DNA of 6,346 nucleotides from Acidimicrobiia bacterium (GTDB lineage: Bacteria > Actinomycetota > Acidimicrobiia > Acidimicrobiales > Acidimicrobilacustridaceae): positions 1-6,346 of the forward strand of contig VERC01000141.1 of assembly GCA_018882825.1 (NCBI GenBank), written 5' to 3'. Each line of letters begins with the position of its first letter. Positions within the stretch are counted from its first letter, which is position 1. The notes under the pieces were generated by a model. The model was given only the letters and a program-made list of their open reading frames with translations. It was not told the DNA's origin and did not search any database. Below are positions 1 to 4,658 of this stretch, in pieces. A program made the position numbers and the translations under genes.

Positions 1-149
1 CTATACGGGATGCCGGGATAGCGAAGGTGGAAATTGACTTCGGCCTTGACGCCGCAAGATCTCGTGTAGGACAACTCATCGATCACGTCGAACAAGTTCG
101 ACGAATGGGCAGATTCAACCTCGGCGACATGAGTCGCCCTGGAACCTGA
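1..149 (+). CDS. C-terminal end of an unrecognised protein (5' partial)
   Basis: An open frame enters from the left edge with codons starting at position 3 and ends at TGA 147-149, giving 48 residues. The peptide reads like a real soluble protein tail. It has an Ala-Gly-Ile turn, a short strand (KVEIDFG), a helix with LIDHVEQVRRM, and a polar end with FNLGDM. The frame keeps an amphipathic pattern, and the other two plus frames hit stops within the first 36 bases. I cannot name the family. An alternating strand-helix end of this kind occurs in TIM-barrel enzymes such as luciferase-like flavin oxidoreductases, but that is only a weak resemblance. It converges on the TetR gene, whose stop lies 135 bp away. 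Start and most of the gene are outside the window. Confidence 0.6.
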   Translation, partial: IRDAGIAKVEIDFGLDAARSRVGQLIDHVEQVRRMGRFNLGDMSRPGT

Positions 150-170
150 GTCGATCCGCCATTCCTTCTC

Positions 171-196
171 GGACCGATCGATCGAGTCGTCGGTCT
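171..196. terminator. Weak hairpin between convergent genes, possible bidirectional terminator
   Basis: A perfect 6-bp inverted repeat, GACCGA (172-177) and TCGGTC (190-195), is extended by one G-T wobble pair at 171/196. The 12-base loop contains the self-complementary TCGATCGA (178-185). It lies between the stop at 147-149 on the plus strand and the TetR stop at 285-287 on the minus strand, where a shared terminator would be expected. There is no T-tract on either side, so intrinsic termination is uncertain. The rest of 150-284 shows no gene or other structure that I can support. Confidence 0.2.
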
Positions 197-284
197 CCAT
201 CCGCGAGTTGGGCCCAAGACTCCGCTTGAGAGCTTCCAGCGCCACCCGACTGACGATTCGAAATAGGCAGTGCGCACCGGTGTG

Positions 285-896
285 TCAGTCGTCGACGAGG
301 ACCATCTTGAGGACGGCGATGGCCTCGATCTCTTTCCACGCGTCGAGGTCACATGGCGGATCGCCGATCTCGACCATGAGCCGACCGGTGGACTGGCCGA
401 TCTGCCACATCGCCGCTGCTTCGAGATCGATGTCGGTACGCATCCATCCCCGTTCCTGGGCGATCCTGAATGTCGCAGCCATCTCATGGGCGTAGGTCGC
501 GTTGGCCTCACTCACCTTGGCCGCCAGCGATGGACGGGTGACTGCGCTACCCAACACACTCACGCGCGTCCGTCGACGGGCCCGTGACTCCGGTGAAGCG
601 GCCGTGGCGAACTCCGTGCGCAGGAGATTCTCGAACTCGGCCTTCGAGCGACAGTCGGTGATCGCCGCGACCAGAGCCGGGAAGTCGATCACGTACAACG
701 TACGCAGGTACCGCTCGGCGTTGGCCGAGTCGATGAGATCGTCCCGACTCCCGAAGTGGTGGTAGATCGCAGTCGACGCGACGCCGACGCGGGCGAGCAC
801 CGCATCGATGCGGAATCCCGACTCACCCGATTCCTCGATGATGGCGATCGCCGCTTCGAGCAGCGCAGCACGCGTGTCGGTCGCTGTACGAACCAC
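285..896 (-). CDS. TetR/AcrR-family transcriptional repressor
   Basis: This 203-residue protein has the usual length for a TetR repressor, a dimeric one-component regulator that releases DNA on binding a small ligand. The N-terminal domain (about residues 6-52) has the family pattern: a first helix TRAALLEAAIAII, then the helix-turn-helix at about 29-48 (FRIDAVLARVGVASTAIYHHF) ending in the typical IYHHFGSRDDLI segment. Residues 55-203 are helical and variable, as expected for the ligand and dimer domain, so the effector cannot be read. The start is GTG at 896-894. An in-frame TAG lies only 12 bases upstream (906-908), so no longer form is possible. No good Shine-Dalgarno precedes it, but a -10-like TAGGCT ends 6 bases before the GTG, suggesting a leaderless mRNA. 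It lies downstream of the FUSC exporter gene on the same strand and likely controls itself and perhaps that operon. Confidence 0.93.
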   Translation of the reverse strand: MVRTATDTRAALLEAAIAIIEESGESGFRIDAVLARVGVASTAIYHHFGSRDDLIDSANAERYLRTLYVIDFPALVAAITDCRSKAEFENLLRTEFATAASPESRARRRTRVSVLGSAVTRPSLAAKVSEANATYAHEMAATFRIAQERGWMRTDIDLEAAAMWQIGQSTGRLMVEIGDPPCDLDAWKEIEAIAVLKMVLVDD

Positions 897-902
897 GCGA
901 CG

Positions 903-932
903 AGCCTAGGACCGACCGATCGACGATCGGAA
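903..932 (-). promoter_or_regulatory. Putative promoter of the TetR gene (leaderless type)
   Basis: On the minus strand TAGGCT (908 to 903) fits the actinobacterial -10 pattern TANNNT and is followed by only 6 bases before the GTG start. Transcription would therefore begin at or next to the start codon. An 18-bp spacer upstream lies a weak -35 candidate, TTCCGA (932 to 927). The spacer almost exactly contains the 15-bp palindrome at 916-930. The -10 and start geometry is seen directly. Promoter activity is inferred, and the -35 is poor. Confidence 0.4.
916..930. promoter_or_regulatory. Candidate TetR operator, perfect 15-bp palindrome
   Basis: CCGATCG (916-922) and CGATCGG (924-930) are exact inverted repeats around one central A. 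The palindrome lies 20-34 bases upstream of the TetR start codon, between the proposed -10 and -35. This is the usual place and size for an autoregulatory TetR operator. Binding by this protein is inferred. CGATCG-type words are fairly frequent in this GC-rich sequence, which lowers certainty, but a perfect 7+1+7 arrangement at this position is notable. Confidence 0.5.
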
Positions 933-951
933 CAGCGAACGGGACGAGTTC

Positions 952-968
952 GGACCTCCACACGGTCC
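952..968 (-). other. Small inverted repeat after the FUSC gene
   Basis: GGACC (952-956) and GGTCC (964-968) form a 5-bp stem with a 7-base loop, starting 33 bp beyond the FUSC stop in the 104-bp gap before the TetR gene. It lacks a T-run and is short, so it could be a weak terminator, an additional regulator site or chance. Confidence 0.15.
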
Positions 969-1000
969 TGCGTCAAAGCCCACAACGACCGCAGCGACAC

Positions 1001-2227
1001 TCACGCCGGTGACGCTCGGGGAGCCTCGACCGATGAGTCTCCACGCCGTCGAGCACCCATCAGCCGGGATCCGACGAAGGTGATCGCAGCGGCGATGATG
1101 ACGAGGATCGCTCCGACGAGATTGTCGGCGACGCGCTGAGCGCCGAAATCGGTCACCTGCGCCGAGGTGAATGCATTCAACATGGCTGCTGCCGGCGCGA
1201 TCAGCACGTAGTAGATCCACTGCCGCGGACTGAACTTCGCCACCACGGCGAGGACACCGAGCACCAATCCCACCAGGTACACCGTGGTCGGCATGGGCAC
1301 ACCGAGGATCTCCGTGTAGGAGATCGTTCCCACGATCTTCATCAGCCCGGTGAGGAGCAGCACACCACCCAGAGTGCCGAGGATCCGTTCGATCGTGAGT
1401 TTCCACTCGATGTCGTTGCCGAGCTGGGTGAGCACGAGGATGGTGGCGATGAGGAACGATCCGGCGACGAGCTTCGGATGGTCGAGGCAGTAGTAGGTGG
1501 CGCCTGCGGCCAGCACCGTGATGGTGGCGGTGTACGGCACCGTCTCCGAGCGCGGGTGCATGACGGGTGCGGGCCGGGGAACCTTGCGGAGAGCGAAGGG
1601 AAGGATCATCACCGGAACGATCGCGCCGATGAAGAAGAAAAATGCGACCCAACCGAGGTACTGCGTGTCGATCCGTTGATGGATGAGCGCTTGGGTGATC
1701 TTCTCGGTCGTGGCCGTGGAGGCCGACCCCGAGCCGGATTGGGCGTGTGCGACCGCTTCGGTCAGGGTCATGCCCGCCGCCGTCAACTTGGACTGCACTT
1801 CGGCGACCAGTCCGTCGGGGATCCACGGAACGGGCGTCAGCAACGGCCACGCCATCATGATCGGAACGAGCATCACCGCCCGATGCAGTCCGAAGGTGGC
1901 CAATCGTCCCACGGTCATCGTCATCAACGCCATGATCGCGGCACCGGTCACCGGTGACAGTCCCGCGATGATCGTGATCGGAGCCAGCAGCCCGACGACG
2001 ATCGCTGTGATCACCCCGATACGCACGCCACCGGCGACGACGGCGATGATCCCGACGAGCGCGCCGATCGAGGCATAGGTGGCCGACGGCTGCTTGGTGA
2101 TCACGAACAGGACCACCGATGGCAGCAGCATGATGGCCACGAGTGCGAGGGCGATCGCGATTCGTCGGGCCATCGTCACCGCGAACGAACGCTCGGGTTT
2201 CGGCGCTGCGGGCTCGTTGCCGGTCAT
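1001..2227 (-). CDS. FUSC-type (aromatic acid exporter family) inner-membrane protein
   Basis: This 408-residue, very hydrophobic protein has about 10-12 predicted membrane segments in two blocks (about residues 22-131 and 190-388). They are separated by a soluble stretch (about 132-188) containing a Ser/Gly/Thr-rich segment. The second block carries hallmarks of the fusaric-acid-resistance / aromatic carboxylic acid efflux superfamily: R281-ILGT-LGG, where Arg and GTxxG sit at a membrane edge, then PRQWIYYVLIAPAA, then R365-VADNLVGA before the last helix. Known relatives export aromatic or other weak organic acids using the proton gradient; the substrate here is unknown. The frame stays open further upstream into the hydrolase gene. 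ATG at 2227 is preferred because GGAGG lies 10 bases before it and the extra N-terminal sequence is the shadow of another frame. It follows the hydrolase gene by 43 bp, probably in one transcript, and precedes the TetR gene. Confidence 0.8.
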   Translation of the reverse strand: MTGNEPAAPKPERSFAVTMARRIAIALALVAIMLLPSVVLFVITKQPSATYASIGALVGIIAVVAGGVRIGVITAIVVGLLAPITIIAGLSPVTGAAIMALMTMTVGRLATFGLHRAVMLVPIMMAWPLLTPVPWIPDGLVAEVQSKLTAAGMTLTEAVAHAQSGSGSASTATTEKITQALIHQRIDTQYLGWVAFFFFIGAIVPVMILPFALRKVPRPAPVMHPRSETVPYTATITVLAAGATYYCLDHPKLVAGSFLIATILVLTQLGNDIEWKLTIERILGTLGGVLLLTGLMKIVGTISYTEILGVPMPTTVYLVGLVLGVLAVVAKFSPRQWIYYVLIAPAAAMLNAFTSAQVTDFGAQRVADNLVGAILVIIAAAITFVGSRLMGARRRGDSSVEAPRASPA

Positions 2228-2237
2228 CGCAGAGGAT

Positions 2238-2242
2238 CCTCC
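2238..2242 (-). promoter_or_regulatory. Ribosome binding site that fixes the FUSC start
   Basis: GGAGG on the minus strand lies 10 bases before ATG 2227-2225. It supports this start over the longer reading frame, which would overlap the preceding hydrolase gene by more than 120 bases. The site partly overlaps a 10-bp palindrome, GAGGATCCTC, at 2232-2241. Confidence 0.65.
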
Positions 2243-2270
2243 GTCGGCGTGATGGACCCGAGAACCCGGG

Positions 2271-3353
2271 TCAGAACTTGGAGGCCAGCCAGAGGCGGGC
2301 GTGGTCGATGGAACTCGCCGGCAGTGAGAAATGATCGTCGTCCGGGTACGACTGCACGGTGATGTCGCCGCCGAGGGCCTCGATGGCGGCGACATAGCCC
2401 TTCTGCCACGCCACCGGCACCGGGCCCATGGCGATCTGTTCGTCCATGAGCACGAGAACGGGAGCGACCGGCGTGCGCCGTGCCGCCGACGACTCCTCGA
2501 ACGCCTTCAGCCATACCGGGAACTTCGAATGGTCGACGACGATCACCGCTCCCTCATGCGCGTGGGTCCGGGCCAACATGTCGTGGAGGTGGTGGACGGG
2601 TTGCACGTTCCAACTGGCCTCGAGCACACGACGCCCCACGGGGGTGAAGACGTCGTCCAGCGACAACGTGTCGGGGAAGGCGGCGACCAGCCCGGCCAAC
2701 GACATCACGAGGTGTGCATCGGGGGGAACATCGCTCCCGCTGAGCGACGCACCCATACCCGGAAGGGTGAGCCCGATACGGGGCACACCTGGTGACATCC
2801 CGGCTGCGCCGACGATCTCGAGATCGCCGTAGTCGGATGGATCGAGCTCCACCGCTGCGACCGCCGCGCCGCCGCCCTGCGACCAGCCGATGACTCCGAA
2901 TCGTCGACCGGCGCCGACAGGCAGTTCACGAGCAGCCTGCACGATGGTGACCGCATCGATGGCGTTGGTGCGGTTGACGGTGTACTGATGCATGCCCGGC
3001 GTGCCGAGACCCTGGTAGTCGGTGGCCACCACCACCCAGCCCTCGTCGATGAACCGTTGCAACGCCGGCACGCCGTAATCGATCTCGGTGGTGCTGCCCT
3101 CGGCGAAGTAGAGCGTGAGTTCGCGGGCTGGATCGGGCCGGGCCGACGGGCATCCGGCGTCGCCCATTCCGGTGGTGCCGTGCGCCCACGACATCACCCG
3201 TCGATCCTCGCCGGGCGACTCGGGAGCGATGACGACGCCGGTCGATTCGGTGGGTCGGCCGGCGAGGTCGTGCGACGCATGACGGATGCGATAGGCCACG
3301 GCACCGGTGATCGAGGTGGGGATCTTCTCGTGATGGAGCAGGACCTTCGACAT
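2271..3353 (-). CDS. Alpha/beta-hydrolase of the secretory-lipase type (esterase/lipase)
   Basis: This 360-residue protein has an alpha/beta-hydrolase core. A strand runs into the oxyanion-type WAHGTTG (H58-G59), followed by GWVVVATDYQGLGTPG (about 105-120), typical of the secretory lipase family. The nucleophile elbow is GWSQGG with Ser158. A late strand VLVLMDEQ offers Asp304 (or Glu305) as the acid, and DDDHFSLP gives His341 as the catalytic base. About residues 200-290 form an inserted helical cap. Family members cleave carboxyl esters or lipids; the exact substrate is not readable. Relatives are often exported, but the N-terminus here (MSKVLLHHEK) is polar and has no signal peptide, so a cytoplasmic enzyme is likely. 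ATG at 3353 has GGAGGT 5 bases upstream. It is the first gene of a probable operon with the FUSC exporter. Confidence 0.85.
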   Translation of the reverse strand: MSKVLLHHEKIPTSITGAVAYRIRHASHDLAGRPTESTGVVIAPESPGEDRRVMSWAHGTTGMGDAGCPSARPDPARELTLYFAEGSTTEIDYGVPALQRFIDEGWVVVATDYQGLGTPGMHQYTVNRTNAIDAVTIVQAARELPVGAGRRFGVIGWSQGGGAAVAAVELDPSDYGDLEIVGAAGMSPGVPRIGLTLPGMGASLSGSDVPPDAHLVMSLAGLVAAFPDTLSLDDVFTPVGRRVLEASWNVQPVHHLHDMLARTHAHEGAVIVVDHSKFPVWLKAFEESSAARRTPVAPVLVLMDEQIAMGPVPVAWQKGYVAAIEALGGDITVQSYPDDDHFSLPASSIDHARLWLASKF

Positions 3354-3358
3354 CGGTG

Positions 3359-3364
3359 ACCTCC
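3359..3364 (-). promoter_or_regulatory. Strong ribosome binding site of the hydrolase gene
   Basis: GGAGGT on the minus strand ends 5 bases before the ATG at 3353. It is a near-ideal Shine-Dalgarno sequence and the best in the window, which suggests efficient translation of the first gene of the hydrolase-exporter pair. Confidence 0.75.
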
Positions 3365-3389
3365 GGTGGGTCGAGCGATCGGCGCCGAA

Positions 3390-3410
3390 CGGAGCGCGCG
3401 TCGGAGCGCG
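3390..3410. repeat. Short tandem-spaced direct repeat in the hydrolase leader
   Basis: CGGAGCGCG occurs at 3390-3398 and again at 3402-3410, a 9-bp direct repeat with a 12-bp period, inside the likely 5' leader of the hydrolase mRNA. It could be chance in this GC-rich stretch. The perfect palindrome TCGGCGCCGA (3379-3388) lies just beside it. Confidence 0.3.
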
Positions 3411-3413
3411 ACG

Positions 3414-3442
3414 ACCCTACTCGGCTTGTGAGAATCTCACGG
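3414..3442 (-). promoter_or_regulatory. Putative promoter of the hydrolase-exporter operon
   Basis: On the minus strand TAGGGT (3419 to 3414) fits TANNNT. With a 17-bp spacer the -35 position reads CCGTGA (3442 to 3437), a weak match. This would give a leader of roughly 50-55 bases containing the strong Shine-Dalgarno. The region also holds a 13-bp palindrome (3428-3440) between the two elements. The promoter is inferred from spacing and the -10 only. The 125-bp gap 3354-3478 contains no gene. Confidence 0.35.
3428..3440. promoter_or_regulatory. Candidate operator, perfect 13-bp palindrome
   Basis: GTGAGA (3428-3433) and TCTCAC (3435-3440) are exact inverted repeats around one base. The site overlaps the -35 edge and spacer of the proposed hydrolase promoter, where bound protein would block transcription. 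Its sequence differs from the palindrome before the TetR gene (CCGATCG arms), so it is either the site of a different regulator or a second class of site. It is more AT-balanced than its surroundings. Confidence 0.45.
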
Positions 3443-3478
3443 ACTTCGGCGCCGCGGCGACGAGTTCGGCTCCACCGC

Positions 3479-4582
3479 TCACGCGCCGAGACCGGGACGA
3501 TCGAAGCGATGCAGGTCGACCTCGTTGAGAAGCGCAGCGCCGGCCAACCAGTTGACGATGTTGGCCTTCCACAGGCGGTGGAGATTGGCGAACAGTGCTG
3601 ACGGGGCCGTCGACGAATGCGGTGACAGCACGACGTTGGGCGCCTCCCACAGCGGGTCGTCGATCGGAAGCGGTTCGTGGCGCTGCACGTCGAGGATGGC
3701 CCCGCGCACGTGACCGGTGCGCAGCGCAGCGATCAACGCCGACTCGTCGACGAGTGAGCCACGACCCACATTGATGAACAGAGCACCGGGACGCATCGCC
3801 GCGAACATCTCGGCGTCGAAGAGATCGATCGTCTCGGGCGACTCGGGCAACGCGCAGACGACGACGTCACACGACCCGAGCATCGCCGGCAACTCCGAGG
3901 CCGGAACGACCCGATCGACATCCGGAGCGGTGTCACCCGGTCGGGCGGACCGCCGGGTGGCGACGACCTCCACCCCGAACGGCCGAAGTCGAGCAGCGAC
4001 TGCGGCGTTGATGGCGCCGAATCCGACCAGCCCGATCGTCGATCCGGCCAACTCGGCGCCGTAGAGAGGTTCCCATCGTCGCTGTGCCTGTCGGGCATCG
4101 AGTTCGGTGAACCGTTTCCGCTCGGCCAGGAGACGACCGATCACGAACTCGGCGATGGCCACCGCATTGACTCCCCGAGCGTGGGTCAAGCGGATGCCCG
4201 ACGAGGCGAGTCCGGCCGATTCGAGTTGGGCATGACCCGAACCGAGCCCCTGGACCCACGACAGATGAGGCGCCACCGACCCGACATCGAAGGGTAGGTC
4301 GATCGCCAGCACCGCATGGACGCGACCGAACATGGCCAACTGCGCCTCCGTCAACGGTGGCGCCGAGCGCCGGGCCTCGTCGATACCGTCCGGTCGACCC
4401 CGAAGGGTGCGCAGGTGCTGCCCCTCCTCGTACGACTCGACGATCACCTCGATGCGGCGGTCGAGCCGGCGCACGGCATCGAGTGCCGAGTCGAGATCGG
4501 TCCGATCCCCGAACCACTCCGGCGGATGGAGGACTCCGAGCACGACCGGACCGCTGTCGGGCACACCGCGCTGACGGGCCAT
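3479..4582 (-). CDS. D-isomer-specific 2-hydroxyacid dehydrogenase, probably NADP-dependent
   Basis: This 367-residue protein belongs to the family that reversibly reduces 2-oxoacids to D-2-hydroxyacids. The substrate domain spans about residues 1-140 plus the C-terminus, and the Rossmann domain about 141-325. The nucleotide loop is G187-F-G-A-I-N192, with Asn where the third glycine normally lies. The following strand ends ATRR (210-211), with arginines where NAD-specific enzymes have Asp, which favours NADP. The catalytic triad is present: Arg274 in NVGRG, Glu303 in RHEPLP and His322 in SPHSS. The length is slightly above typical because of an N-terminal extension of about 10 residues. The ATG at 4582 has GGAGG 14 bases away, which is far, but a -10-like TACGGT ends 7 bases before it, so the mRNA may be leaderless. 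The frame is open further upstream, but that part overlaps the divergent amidohydrolase and lacks family character. It is divergent from the amidohydrolase gene. Confidence 0.88.
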   Translation of the reverse strand: MARQRGVPDSGPVVLGVLHPPEWFGDRTDLDSALDAVRRLDRRIEVIVESYEEGQHLRTLRGRPDGIDEARRSAPPLTEAQLAMFGRVHAVLAIDLPFDVGSVAPHLSWVQGLGSGHAQLESAGLASSGIRLTHARGVNAVAIAEFVIGRLLAERKRFTELDARQAQRRWEPLYGAELAGSTIGLVGFGAINAAVAARLRPFGVEVVATRRSARPGDTAPDVDRVVPASELPAMLGSCDVVVCALPESPETIDLFDAEMFAAMRPGALFINVGRGSLVDESALIAALRTGHVRGAILDVQRHEPLPIDDPLWEAPNVVLSPHSSTAPSALFANLHRLWKANIVNWLAGAALLNEVDLHRFDRPGLGA

Positions 4583-4599
4583 CGACGAGACCGTATCCT
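4571..4599 (+). promoter_or_regulatory. Putative promoter of the amidohydrolase gene
   Basis: CTGACG (4571-4576, matching TTGACA at four positions) and TATCCT (4594-4599, fitting TANNNT) are separated by exactly 17 bp. This is the best two-box promoter candidate in the window. Transcription would start near 4606 and give a leader of about 53 bases. The -35 lies inside the first codons of the divergent dehydrogenase. A GAGATCTC palindrome (4607-4614) sits at the expected start point. Confidence 0.45.
4590..4595 (-). promoter_or_regulatory. Putative -10 of the dehydrogenase gene (leaderless type)
   Basis: TACGGT on the minus strand (4595 to 4590) fits TANNNT and is followed by 7 bases before ATG 4582, placing the transcript start at the start codon. 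It overlaps the opposing TATCCT by two bases, so the two promoters would compete for polymerase. No good -35 is visible. The alternative is a conventional leader using GGAGG (4598-4602), which is an unusual 14-15 bases from the start. Confidence 0.3.
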
Positions 4600-4606
4600 C
4601 CCAGTG

Positions 4607-4614
4607 GAGATCTC
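4607..4614. promoter_or_regulatory. Small palindrome in the divergent intergenic region
   Basis: GAGATCTC is a perfect 8-bp palindrome. It sits inside a wider inverted repeat with arms ACGAGA (4585-4590) and TCTCGT (4611-4616). It lies between the divergent dehydrogenase and amidohydrolase genes, next to both proposed -10 boxes, and could bind a shared regulator. Eight-bp palindromes are common by chance, so the support is positional only. Confidence 0.25.
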
Positions 4615-4658
4615 GTGTTGGAGCGGCCGCGGGGTCGCCGAGTTGAAGTCGGAGAACC

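Noticed and set aside
83..511. Open frame on the minus strand overlapping the end of the TetR gene and the left partial gene
   Set aside because: Its protein is Arg/Ser/Pro-rich with no domain character, as is typical of a shadow frame in GC-rich DNA. It overlaps the well-supported TetR gene by more than 220 bases.
971..976. TTGACG on the minus strand as a -35 box for the TetR gene
   Set aside because: It is a good match to TTGACA, but no TANNNT lies 16-19 bp downstream, and the TAGGCT at 903-908 is too far away.
906..1850. 314-codon minus-strand frame overlapping the FUSC gene
   Set aside because: Its translation is Arg/His-rich and hydrophilic, while the overlapping frame gives a coherent membrane protein with FUSC signatures.
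2228..2395. N-terminal extension of the FUSC frame back to an ATG at 2395
   Set aside because: The extra 56 residues are polar, Ser/Pro/Arg-rich, and lie inside the hydrolase gene. A good Shine-Dalgarno before 2227 supports the shorter start.
3447..3459. Overlapping GC palindromes (CGGCGCCG, CGCCGCGGCG) as a terminator of the dehydrogenase gene
   Set aside because: They have no loop for a stable hairpin and no T-tract. Such palindromes are common in this base composition.
4623..4630. GCGGCCGC palindrome in the divergent intergenic region as an operator
   Set aside because: An 8-bp all-GC palindrome is expected by chance in such GC-rich sequence and has no positional support beyond lying in the gap.
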